Origin: Tricholomella constricta
Taxonomy: Eukaryota > Basidiomycota > Agaricomycetes > Agaricales > Lyophyllaceae
NCBI GenBank assembly: GCA_013368375.1
Contig: JAACJP010000009.1
Span: 868,001-932,000, forward strand
Length of the DNA stretch: 64,000 nucleotides
Direction: 5' to 3'
Of this stretch, positions 24,765 to 35,703 are shown one piece after another; within the stretch, counting starts at the first letter, position 1, and every line of letters begins with the position of its first letter. A program made the translations under genes and the position numbers. The notes beneath the pieces are model-generated. The model saw only the letters and a program-made list of their open reading frames with translations, was not told where the DNA came from and made no database searches.

Positions 24765-27247
24765 TCAGATCAATAGCAAATTCAGCCCCCTCTCCCGTAT
24801 CGTGTCGCGGAAATCAACTGGCCCACCCTTCACATCACGTTTCTGCCAGACAGCTTCCATCACAAGGCGTGTCTGCATCAGATTGCCGATGCTGCCATCG
24901 AGGTGCTGTAATCTTCCTTTACAAAAATCCCGATGGGCTGAAACATCTGACATGCTCCCAGCAAGACAAATAGGAAACACCAATGCACGGTCAATCTCGG
25001 AGGACGTTAATTGATGAAGAAGCCGAACGATGGTTTCCACTGATTCCCTGATCTCTGCAACGCCTGTGATGCACGGCAGATAAGGTTTTGGCGGATGATG
25101 CATATGCCAAGGTACGTACCGGGGTTCGCATTACTCAGAACGGTGTGGAGGGAGAGAACGACTGTCTCGCAGAATATTTTCGCAACGAGGCGTCGAGCTT
25201 CCTCGCCTGGAAATGGTGCTAGCCTAGGCTCTGTGGTCGAGGCCTGGAGGTTCGGGTGCAACGGAGCTTGGTCTACGTCGCTCAAGTTCGCGGCTTTAGA
25301 GCGGTGTTTCCGGAGCCGTTGCTCGATGTCATCGCCTCGCCGAACGAGCTCCCTGAAACTCAAAGTCCCATTTCGCTGCTCGGTAGCTTTCCAGTAAGCG
25401 AGGTTCATGATCTCTGCTATGGCGAGCATGACCTCGTCAGGGCATCCTGTCAACAGATCCATCCGCAGCGAATGCAGCCCGTCCGACTCCCCTACTGCTG
25501 GCCAGTATCCTCCCCGCTCGCCTAGTAGGCGCTTGAGGAGCCCAATGTATTTCGGTGGCCTCACCAGAGTGAGGCTGGAGAATGTATCAAGCCACTGTAG
25601 AGGTGTTAGCTCTGTCAATACCCTCCGGTGTAAATCTTACCAGGGTAGCCTTGACGAGCAACTGAGCCGTCGTTGACATGGTGTGGAGGGTGATGGCTGC
25701 ATTCTCGTCGGTCAGAAGGCCCGTCTGCGTAAGCCATTCGCACATGACGACAAAGGCCGGCTGCCACCCGGTCGTCCCGCCTGACAGTTGGGAATAGCAC
25801 ACGAGATGCAGGGCGGCGACGGCCTCGCTCTCGGTGTACGCGCCACGAAGTTGTTTCGCGGTCTCCAACTGAAAGTACGCCTCGTCGTGAAAATACGTTG
25901 CATTTGAATGTTCTGGATTCGGGTCCGGTGCTTCCAAGCCCTGCGCGACGCGCATTCGTGTATAATGAAGACTAGCTAATGCACACACAGCGTTTGTTAC
26001 GGCCCCTCGAGGCTCTTGTAAAATTATCTGTGCAGTTGAAGTCAGTGATAGGTGTATGATTTGATGATGGCGTCAACATACGGAATATGTGGCGTTGGTG
26101 AAGGTATTTCCTGCAAAAATCAACTGGATCTTGCGAACGTGTTCAAAGTAGTAGATGACGTGATCCCCTTGAACATTGTTCTGTCCAGCGATAAACGGCA
26201 CAGGGGCTGGCGGTGAGGGTGGTCGCAGATCGAACTCAAAGCCGTTCTGTTCTTGTGATGTCCCCAGCTGGGCGAAATCGAGGCCAAGGTCTGTGCTGAG
26301 GGATGACGACGATGATATAGGAGTCACCGACTGCGGGTACGGGAAAAACGTCGTATGCAGATCCAGTGCATTGGCGTCTGTGTATAGCGGATCTGTTATC
26401 TGGTGAGGTGTGGAGTTGGACGCTCCTGGACTCATGGTTAGTCATCTTGCCATAGCACAGCACACTGACATACCGGGCATGCCGGGGATCAGGCTGTGAT
26501 CCTGTCGGTGATGCTGTTCTTGGGGCGTGCTCACGTAGCGATAGCCGTACTCATGATCAAAAGGGAGAGGCGATGATGAAGCAATATTTGGAGCAGACGC
26601 GCGATGGTAGGGCCGAGGACGCATTTGTGCCAAACTCATAGGAGCGGGGGTCTGGTGACTTAGTGATGCGCGAGGTTGGCCGCGGATGAGTCCCGCGCGG
26701 GTGAGTTGTGCTTTTATGTTGGCTTTGTAGGCCTCCACAGCTTGCTTGTCCTGTAGCAGCAATAATTAATATTCATTGACGTTTCCCAGGTCAATAGAAG
26801 GGACCTACTCGCATCCATTCGGGGCGCTTGGGACCCCAGCCAAGGCAGTTGATAGTCAAACGCCGACAGGTCTTGCAAGAGTCGCCCTCTCGCTGCTCGT
26901 CACATTTCTAAAGAGGTAAACGTAAGTCAAATGATTTCTGAGCGCGCCAAAAATCCATTCATACTTTTCGCCGCAGACGACACGTCCTGTGGTTGCGTTT
27001 CAGTGTTAGGAAGCGAAGTAGATGGGAGGACTGACCAGCAGCCACCTTTACTGGCAGAGGGAATCCGAGGCAAGTCGATTGGATGGCGGTTGGGTGTACC
27101 GCGGGCACTCTGGGACGGGGAGTCGATATCGTCTGGAAGAGGAACCATGGGGGCTAGGGATGCGTTACGGGAGGCAGGGGACAAGTTGTCAGAAGTGGTG
27201 GAAGGCGAGCTTCCACTAGGCGAGGCGTTCTGACTTCTGTAGGCCAT
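24765..27247 (-). CDS. Zn2Cys6 transcription factor with fungal-specific regulatory domain (copy 1)
   Basis: The DNA-binding cluster is assembled from three exons: KGGCWTCRLRRKKCDEQ, then REGDSCKTCRRLTINCLGWG, then KRPEWMR. All six zinc-binding cysteines are present (CX2CX6CX8CX2CX6C). A linker follows (DKQAVEAYKANIKAQLTRAG), then about 150 Ser/Pro-rich residues, then an alpha-helical domain typical of the fungal_trans_2 group (AVCALASLHYTRMRVAQGLE, DEVMLAIAEIMNLAYWK). The last exon is joined at NANPG/VAEIRESVETIV and the stop is at 24765. The chosen start is the ATG at 27247 (MAYRSQNAS). An in-frame ATG at 27421 also exists, but the intervening residues look non-coding. A second factor of the same family starts its own unit 0.8 kb upstream on the same strand. 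Target genes are not known. Confidence 0.85.
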
Positions 27248-28029
27248 CGGTGTAAGGAACGTACTCGACGTCTCAAAGCACAAGAGGCAAACTTTTAAGA
27301 AGGGGTCGGCAGAGTTTGGAGGACGTGATATGTGGAAAGGGAGGCGTAGGAAAGTCGGGGAGGCAGATCGTCTCGAGACCGAGATGTATGAAGGGGAAAG
27401 AAAAGATATAAAAGGATACAAGTATGGAGTCGGGGTGATGGAGTGTTACCAAGGAGGGCTTTGGACTACGTGGAGAGAAGAAAAGGACGACATGACTATG
27501 TATGAATTTCTCAGAGAGCCGGTGGAGGTAGTCAGTTCCCTGACGGGTGATCGGCATATTCCAACAAATCTGCATTAGTAGCACCCCATCCTCGTCGGAC
27601 CCTCGTTGCAAGCGACACGGTCATCCATTGCCTCCGTCCAACATCCGTCCCACCATCACCCCATCATCCACGCGCCGTGTTTTTCCATCTTCCTCTCTCT
27701 CATCCTCGACTGGCAATTTACACCTCCTTAGGTAACCAGCGAGATCCTCGCATTCCATGTGCCTCCCCGCATCATTACTTGATCGCTTCTTGTGCCTCAA
27801 TGGCCTCAGAATCGGGGCAATCCGACGACATGCGTTGCTACCTCGCCCAGGTGGCGTTGCCGTCTCCGTTTATAAGCTTCCGATACAATTGGTTCCTATT
27901 TGGCAAGACGTGTGACGTATGGTACATAATGCTGGTCAGGATGCAAGAAGAGATATTAAGCCGTGCCCATATATATATATGGCTCCCAGAGCCTATCGAT
28001 TTATCAGTGAATATGTCTGCTGGAGAACT
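27248..28029. other. Intergenic region between the two tandem Zn2Cys6 genes
   Basis: This 782-bp stretch includes the promoter of the downstream factor and the 3' UTR of the upstream one. It holds an (AT)n run near 27969-27980. No further gene is supported. Confidence 0.5.
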
Positions 28030-30155
28030 TCAAACAAGAAGGATCTTCGACTGTGATAGATGACCGCGCCAATCGACGGCGTGTGGATTTGCGCCATGGG
28101 CTCGCCCCTGCCACAGCTGACGTAGCAAACCTTGGATGGTGCCGCAATTGCCCGCCCCGTCGTCGCCCTCCTTCTCCAAGAGCGCTAGGATGACACGGCG
28201 GTGCTCCTCCTTCTCTGCAAATGCACCGCATATGAAGAAGCTGAACACCGTGTTCCGCACCACAGACCGAGACATCCTTTGACCATTCACCTCGACCTCG
28301 TCCGGGTAGTCATACAGGCGTTTCATACAATCGATCGTGTCTTGGACGCTTTCCATGATCTCGGGGACATGTGGGTGATCTCCTGATAAGACTGCTCGTA
28401 GGTAGAGGCGAGCGGAGGAGCGGAATATTTCTGCGGCAAGGTCACGGCAGCCTTGAATATTCGGAGGTGCGAATACCTGCGACAAGGGAGGACTGAGGAC
28501 TTGGTCAATGTCCATTCCAAGTCGAAGCAAGGTGGGCATGCTAAGAGAGCCTTTTTCTGCATGCCTCTTTTTCCAGGCGGAGAGGTGGGACGTTTCTGCC
28601 AGAGCCCAAAGGACTTCATTGTGACAGCCCATAGGAGACATCATCGAGGCCTGATCATGGGAGACTTCGTAGATGCGCGACTGGTCAGGTCCAAACATAA
28701 CGCGAATAGCTTCGAGAAAGTGAGGGCTTTTCTGAGTGGTGACAGATGCAAGGACATCGAACCATATCGACGTCTTGATGATGAAAGCGTCCTTTTTACT
28801 GCAATAAAGAAGTGCTTCTGTAGGATTTCCATGCTTGGAGAACAGATGGTCGACGTATTTGTAGGAGACATGGAGCCACTGGTCCCACGATCCTCTACCT
28901 CCGTCGAACAGATACGAAGAGACCACATGAAGTGCGGCCATGGCGTCCCCGGAGCCAACGTGGTGCTCCTGTAAGAGGGTCCACAATTCTCTGAGTCGGT
29001 TTTTGGTGTCCTCGGATTCAAATGCAATCAGAGCTGGGTGGCGGAAACGTTGAAAGTGGACAGATGCGAGGAGACTCGCAGCTTCTCTAGAACGTCCATG
29101 AGAGGATACAGTGTCGCATATCAGATGCCGGACATTGTCATCGGCAAAGAGGTATTGGACGCTGACAACATGCCTCTTGTAGTGCTCCACCATCTGGTCG
29201 ACGACTTCCATCGTGCATAGGGAGGGGTTTGAGAAGGGAATCGGATATTCCGGGATCAAGTATTGTTCATAACCGGGCTCATCAGCCTGAGTTGTGCTAT
29301 GATAGTGACGCGAGAAGGAACTCATGAGAGCAGGCCCTGCGAATAAGAGCAATGATTGAGTACTATATTATTACATGATTTAATACAAGTTCTTACATAA
29401 GGGAGTATCGACAGTGGTGGTTAGCTGGTAAGAAGTGTGGTCGTGGGCAGATCCTTGAGAAGATAGAGGCGAATCATCTCTGATAGAGTTAGGAAAGAGG
29501 CCTAAAATGGGTAAGTAACGTCGCCGGAGAAAGTCGAGGGCGACCAACTTGATGCCTGCCCAAATCCAGCATCCATGCTCCAAGTGGCGTCGTGGTCGTC
29601 ACGGATGGACGAGACGTTATGGTGATCACGGATGGTATCGCTGGAGAGAGAGAGTGTGGGCGTCGGGGGGCTGGCGGAGGACTCGCTATATTCCTCCGAA
29701 AGGCGCAGCAGTGGCTGCTCATTCTCAACGCCGCGTGTGGCCGACCCCGAATGGCCTTTGATCATTCCCTGGGCGGCAAGGAAGACCTTGATTCTCTCGC
29801 GGAGTTCGGTAACATTGCGACTTTCCTTGTGTGGCGCACGAGCATCAGTCGACACCGGAACCCCCAAGCATGTGGGGACTCACTCGTAACCATTGAGGGC
29901 GCTTCGCACCGTAGCCAAGGCACTCGACTCTGAGGCGGACGCAGGTCATGCAATTCCCCACGTCGTCCCGTTCTTCGTCACACTTCTGTCAAAGGGCACA
30001 CGAGGGGTGAGAGATGCTGTGCAGACGAGAATAGACGGATCTGGGCAGACCTTTCTGCGGATTCTGCAAGTATAACAGCCAGTCTTATTACGGGTGGCAC
30101 CCTTTGCCTTGGTGCCGCCGCGTCTGGAGGATGGGCTGGACTTTACAGACGGCAT
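28030..30155 (-). CDS. Zn2Cys6 transcription factor with fungal-specific regulatory domain (copy 2)
   Basis: Exon 1 (MPSVKSSPSSRRGGTKAKGA, then TRNKTGCYTCRIRRK) joins across an intron to KCDEERDDVGNCMTCVRLRV and ECLGYGAKRPQWLR. This completes a six-cysteine binuclear zinc cluster (CX2CX6CX9CX2CX6C). Next comes a linker (ESRNVTELRERIKVFLAAQG), a Ser/Thr-rich stretch, and about 440 residues from one long exon (28030-29300) with the helical fold of fungal-specific regulatory domains (EVVDQMVEHYKRHVVSVQYL, NEVLWALAETSHLSAWKKRH). It resembles the neighbouring factor in layout, in the KRPxWxR end of the zinc cluster and in domain order, but is clearly diverged. The two may descend from an old tandem duplication. 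Confidence 0.86.
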
Positions 30156-31013
30156 TGGATATTAGGGGGTATACAAGGACAATGAGTAGTAGCGAGAGGG
30201 TGGTGCGAGAGTACAAGAGACTTAGGCAGTAGCGGGCGGAGGGATGGCGAGATGCAGAGGATGAGGAGACATGGATTGGTATAAGTACAGCACAAGAAAG
30301 ATCAGAGGAAGTGGTGAGAATAAATGATCGTTATATTGAAGCTGTATTTGACGGCAAGGGTCCCGGGGTCCTGATCGGTGGTAACGTCCAACCGGAATTG
30401 CCTTTTCCGGAACAACGTGACTACCACGAGGCATTTTCATCGTATTCAATTCAACTCCGCCAACTCAGCAACTCAGCCCAGTGATTGTCTCCCCCACAGC
30501 ACGACTGCGCCACAAGTTCACCCACCAATTTATTGCTCGCCCAGCTCATCCCACCTGCCTTCTGGAGATGTCGCCATAAAAATCACCGTGGACTTCGGGA
30601 TTGTCTTCACTTCTTGATTCGGCTTTTGTTTCGGTATCCAATGTGATCTCCGCGCTTTCACCAAAAGCAGAACAATTTCCTCCCACTGCAGCTCCGCTAA
30701 GCGCGGTAACGAGATTCGAACCAAGAACTAGCTGTGCGTGGGACGTCAATCAGTTACACACAGCAGCACAGGCAAGGTATCCACAAAAGACGATTCAATC
30801 CAACGAACTCTGTGGATCCAGCTTCGATGCATTAGAAATTCATGTGTAGACGTCGGTGATGTTACTACAGCGAGAGCCCACACCGATAAGGACGAGGAAG
30901 GGACAGTCGAAAACGAAAAGTGTATCGCAGACATACGGGAATATGATAGTAGGATCGCAAAATGAGAGAGAGAAAGCGAGGGGAGTACAAGTTTTGTAAC
31001 GGGGCTTCTGAAT
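30156..31013. other. Intergenic region Zn2Cys6 factor / PH protein
   Basis: These 858 bp should hold the promoter of the second Zn2Cys6 gene and the 3' UTR of the PH gene. I see no supported coding sequence, and a tRNA-like B-box near 30713 fails to fold. Confidence 0.5.
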
Positions 31014-32649
31014 TTAAGGCCGCTCCTGGGCGCTTTCCTCGGGGATCGTTCCACCACCGGAACCACTGACGCTAAGGCGACGGACTTTGCCTTTGATTCC
31101 GCTTCCGCCGGCTTGCATACCAGAAGATTGACCATCAGCGGTGCGCGAAGAAGCCATGGCGTGCGACGTAGGCTCTCCAGGCACTGCGCCGGTCCCAGAT
31201 CGTCGGGCGATTAGCGCGCGCACAGCACCTAACCACTTGATCTCATCCTCTTCCGTCGGTGCGCAGAGCAGCAATGTTCGCTTCGTCGTGACGATCTTAA
31301 ACGTGTGACTACCGTGCGGATCGTCTGCCTCGGAGGCAGGAGAGACGGACGTAGGTAGGGATGACATCGGCGATGCAAGGCTGGCAGGATTATGACGGTT
31401 TGGAGGAAGATCATATTCCAGTGCGTCCAAAATCTGCGAAAACGAGAATTGTCGGTGGGGTTTAGTGTCCTGTGCCGACAATCGATCGTAAACACCGAAA
31501 TTCATCCGCACTTTGTGAAAAGACGCACCATATGACTGCCTGAATAGACAAGCTTTTCCCCTGTGAGCACGAACCACCGCTTCCGCCAGTTGCGGCGCTT
31601 GGAGCCGCATTTCATGAGATAACCAGAGAGGATGACCTTGGCGGAGTCCTTCGGAATGGATCCCTGAGGCCTTGTGGGAGATGATGGTACAATCGGTCGA
31701 TCTTGGGACGACGTGGAAAGGACGCGTTGCCCGCTCGGCGACGCATCCTCCGAATCCGACGATGTGACGGTATATCCGCGATTACCGTGCGAGGGGGGAG
31801 ATGGGGTCGTTGGCGGCGGAAGATCTGAGGTAGATCGCCGTGTAGGGGTTGGAATCGGTATGGGGCTCGAGACAGAAGTTTGCGTCGAGGTGGCCGTCAG
31901 AGTCTGCCTGGCTTCTTCGATGGCGCGGACCCATTCCTGCACCTCGCCCGGCGTCTTGGCTTGGAGATAAAACGTCCGAACAGGAGAGACAAGCCCGAAT
32001 GTGTTCTCGTGCCTTTTGAGGGCAACTTGTGTGCAGGAATGAACATCGGAAAGCTCCAAAAGTCGGAGGAGTTGATATTCAGCGGAATTCTTGTAGTAGG
32101 CCAGATGGGCTGGTCGCAGGACGAACCAGCGCTTCTTCCAAGTCTAACGGAGCAAGTGTCAGTACAAGTACATGCGATATAGGCGTCACCGTCACCTTTC
32201 TCCTTTCGCCCTTCTTCCACAGGTACCCAGATTTGATTACACTTTCGTCCACCGAGTCGCGAAGTCGTCCCCTGATATCTGCCGATTTCCAGCCACCCTC
32301 TTCCTCTTCCTCCTCATCAGAGTCCTCTCCACTTCCGGACCTCCGCTCCGCGATAGACGATAACGGAGGCTGCATGGACGAGCCAGCGTGCAGACTGCCA
32401 CTCAGCCCTTGGACCGGAGAACTCATGACGTTGGGCGACAAGATGGAGTCTGAGTCTGATTCCGTTCCAGAGACTGGAGCATCTGTAGATGTGGAGACGA
32501 TAGAGGGCTTTTGAACGTCAAATCTTGTCAGAGAATGCAATGCGCGACAACTGATCGACGAGACTGACCTTAGCGCTTCTGGCAACAGAATGAACAGAAA
32601 GCTTGCGGTGTATTTCCTGAGGCGAAGGGGGAGCCGCAGAGGGCGACAT
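31014..32649 (-). CDS. Tandem PH-domain protein
   Basis: The spliced product has an acidic, Ser-rich N-terminus (EDSDEEEEEEGGWKS) followed by a first PH domain. That begins IKSGYLWKKGERRK, continues with a WKKRWFVLR strand, and ends in FYLQAKTPGEVQEWVRAIEE. After a Ser/Pro/Thr linker comes a second PH domain: VILSGYLMKCGSKRRNWRKR, WFVLTGEKLVYSG and a closing KWLGAVRALIARR helix. Both keep the basic KxnRxR loop and the Trp of the last helix, so phosphoinositide binding is plausible. The ATG at 32649 (MSPSAAPPSPQEIHRKLSVH) gives a short exon 1 ending SAK, joined to PSIVSTSTDA. Such two-PH adaptors recruit partners to membranes; the partner here is unknown. Confidence 0.83.
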
Positions 32650-33182
32650 TGGGATAGCAGATATTGGTCACGAAGCCCAGCTAAGTCTTCAGAGAGCCAC
32701 TCGGCGCTGCTTGGTGAGGTGCTCAAGCAGAAGTTCCACAGTTCGCAGACCGGTTAATTACCACCTCTCCACGTGGGCACGATCAACTCGGCCGTGTGCG
32801 ACCGCCTCCCACAGCTGGGCACCCATCCATTGTCTCTGGACGGTTTGCTGAATTCATATTACAACTAGCTATTGTACTTGTTCTGATAGAAGTTTGAACG
32901 GGTAAATCCAGTCGAGAATTTCATATTAGATTGCTGCATCGGTACGTGAGGATCTTCTCTGCTCCTTCACCATGGATGTGCTAAGCGCCCATCGGACACA
33001 CAGTACAAGCGCCCTCGAGGTTGAGCTCTCCATAGGTATACGCTGTGAAGAGCGAAGCGAATGCTGATTCGGGCTTCTTCTGACAGACTACTGACAAATT
33101 TTCTACCTAATTAGGCGGAGCTTCATCGATAACGACGACCACAAACTGATCTTGCTGATCCACCACATTCTCTACATTCACC
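32650..33182. promoter_or_regulatory. Divergent intergenic region PH protein / ACBP
   Basis: 533 bp between two outward-facing starts should hold both promoters. CCACGTGG-like motifs and several CT-rich tracts are present, but no element can be assigned with confidence. Confidence 0.4.
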
Positions 33183-33719
33183 ATGTCCCAAGCAAAGTTC
33201 GATAAAGCCGTTGCAATCATCGGGAGCCTTCCCAAGGACGGCAAGATCAAGCCTACCACCGAAGATCAATTATACGTACGCCAAATAAAACTGATTGGTG
33301 CCCAAACACGATCTAACCGCCTCGCCTTTAGTTTTACAAATACTTTAAGCAAGGTTAGCATTCCGTGCAACTTCTCCGGCTACTGTGGGCTCACTGTGAT
33401 CGCAGCCAAGCTCGGAGACAATACCACAACTCGCCCCGGCATGCTGGACTTTGCGGGCAAGGCGAAATGGTCAGTCTCAATCATCTTATCTCGCATATAA
33501 ATATGGTCATTGACACCGATCACATTTCAGGGATGCATGGACAGAGGTCAAGGGCACGTCCACTGAAGAGGCGTACCAGAAGTATGTGGATAAGCTCTTG
33601 GAGGTACGTCGAAGAATGGCTTTCGTTGCGTCCTGGTCCTAACGCTGCCACCCCAGATTCTCAAGAGCGTTGACGACGAAGAGTCCAAGAAGTTCATCGC
33701 AGAGATTGAGGCTGCTTAG
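33183..33719 (+). CDS. ACB1: Acyl-CoA-binding protein
   Basis: Five exons give a single-domain protein of about 100 residues: MSQAKFDKAVAIIGSLPKDG, KIKPTTEDQLYFYKYFKQA, GDNTTTRPGMLDFAGKAKWD, AWTEVKGTSTEEAYQKYVDK and a final helix. The acyl-CoA site residues are present: Tyr and Lys of LYFYKYFKQA, the Lys of GKAKW, and the AYQKYV Tyr. It binds C14-C22 acyl-CoA in the cytosol and delivers it to lipid synthesis and elongation. The FAS gene in the same window supplies such acyl-CoA, but the two genes are 16 kb apart with no sign of co-regulation. The codon for the Trp of GKAKW is split by an intron. Confidence 0.93.
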
Positions 33720-35703
33720 AGAATCGTCGTCCAACAGTGTCATGACTGTGAATACTTGTCATATTCGGATTGTAAATCAAGCAAGGCACGACTGTAATAC
33801 TCATTTTTTAATGCACAGTTGATCCAAGCAAAGATCGGCAAATCCCTGTGTGTTCATCGGTCAGCCGGACTGTTGAGGAACATGATTCCAACTCGAGGCT
33901 CCATAGAAAGCTGCGCGCGCTAAGGCATCTGACCTTCTCGGGCGTCTATTGCTTCCCTTTTCGTTATATTAGGACCCTCGGACACCTCCTTGTGCCCAAT
34001 TGCGTCGCTGATTGTGTACCCCATTTCTGAAGGGTAGTCGTGTCGTAACGCTACGGCATGATGTTTGTTGGCAGTGCTTGAAACCAACCTTGACTTGCTA
34101 GAGTAGGTCTCTCCACAAGGACCAAGGTACAGCAAGAGCCACATCTGTTTTCAAAGCCTTTGCCGATACTTGAGTGATCGACATTGTACCTGAAGAAAGG
34201 TATTGTCATACTTTGTCAAATAATTGTTCACTTGGACTCAGTCGTAGGCTGTGCCCATGCGATCGGCTTTATCGTGTACTCTCCGTTGCTCGGTACGACG
34301 TGCCTTTCCCCTCTCCGCATTCAGGGCACGCTGATCTTTCATCTTCCAAGATCAGATAAACGAGCGCTCCCTTGTTCGGTTTATTCGACTCCTTGACTCA
34401 ATGTCGTCGCACTTTGTGGAGGAACCTTATCTTCTTCGACAACGTGCTGCGGTACTTGACTCATACGTGCTCATCCGCAGCACACGCGGACCCGTCATAC
34501 TATACTTCAGACTCCCTTGTCCAAATTTTTATTCAAACGCTGTTCCATGCACTTGTGGACTTGTATGGGTCCCGGTGGGCAATCTTGTATCCGAGTTGAA
34601 ACTCAGCGCATTTATGGTCTAATCGCTAATAGTAAGATAGCGGGAATAAATAGTTGCAACGACAGTGTACTTCCGTCCTCATGGGTCGCTGTTTCCCAAA
34701 ACACGCACGGGAGCGTACCCTACGCCCTGTTATTCGGCCAACGTGCCGATGACATGGGCTCGGCCCCATTCCTTCAATCTAACTAAATTGTCGCCATCAT
34801 CGCAGCACCTCCAGCCAGCTTCCCCAGCCTCAAAATTATTTAATGACGGCAAATGGGATTTCTCTTTGGGGAACTATCGTGCCCACCGGTTCCTCGGGGT
34901 AACTTGAGAAACTATACTGATTCGACAATCCGACCTCAGTGCCGATCTAGCGTGGTACTCCTAGCAGACGTCAGAGCGCTGCGTCCAAGTCGCGACATGT
35001 AGTTTGAGGTAAGGTAAGGTAAGGTAAGGTAATATTACACGGCACGGTCCCAGTTTCAGCTCCTTGGGCATAGAAACCCCCTCCATACGCACAAAAGCTA
35101 TGAACATCCTTTACCAATCTAGTACAAGTTATCTCACGATCGAGACCAGTGCAAACTCAAAAGGACAGGAGTGCGTGATAACCCCCCTTGCCGTGTGGAC
35201 CTGGTTTCGCCATTTCAAGCCTCATGCACGATCGCACAGCAGTGTCCCAGGCAGGTCTTCCACGATCAGAATCCTCATGGTCGGCTGTGAACGAGGTCGG
35301 CCAAATGAGGTCAACATGCGGTTCTTGTGTGCATTGCGGGTGCTATGTCAAAGTAGATGGCTGTCCAGGAAAACAAACTGGCGAGATCAGACAGCCCTCA
35401 GGGAAGTTTGGATGGAAGCTGGTTAATGGACCTATAGAATATAAATCTGAGGGCTGTGCGTCGAGAAAGGAAACGTCTGAGGGTAGTCTACATACACGAT
35501 ATATATAAAATATACAAAAATGGATATACATCTTGTCCGAGTTTGAAAGAACACAAAACACGCATGAAAGCGGTGCCCCCACGGTGAGGGATCAAATGTC
35601 ACCGTGTCATTCCGAGCTCATGACTCATGCGAACGTGAAATGCCATGATGGTCGTAAACATTGAATTTGCGAAATAGTTGGGTGCGTAGTCGGAAAAAGT
35701 GTG
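33720..35703. other. Intergenic region ACBP / kelch protein
   Basis: About 2 kb between two convergent genes, larger than usual here. It contains the (GGTAA)5 repeat at 35008-35032. No conserved protein motif or RNA gene is recognised. Confidence 0.5.
35008..35032. repeat. (GGTAA)5 tandem repeat
   Basis: Five exact GGTAA units. Each junction reads like a splice donor (AGGTAAG), but no exon is evident beside it. Confidence 0.9.

Noticed and set aside
27969..27980. (AT)n run as a regulatory element
   Set aside because: A 12-base dinucleotide run in AT-rich intergenic DNA is expected by chance.
30705..30730. tRNA B-box-like GGTTCGAATCTC on the minus strand
   Set aside because: The flanking bases do not form a T stem and no A-box or acceptor pairing is present.
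34174..34907. Overlapping short frames in the ACBP/kelch gap
   Set aside because: Four frames of similar length with no motifs and no consistent splice junctions.
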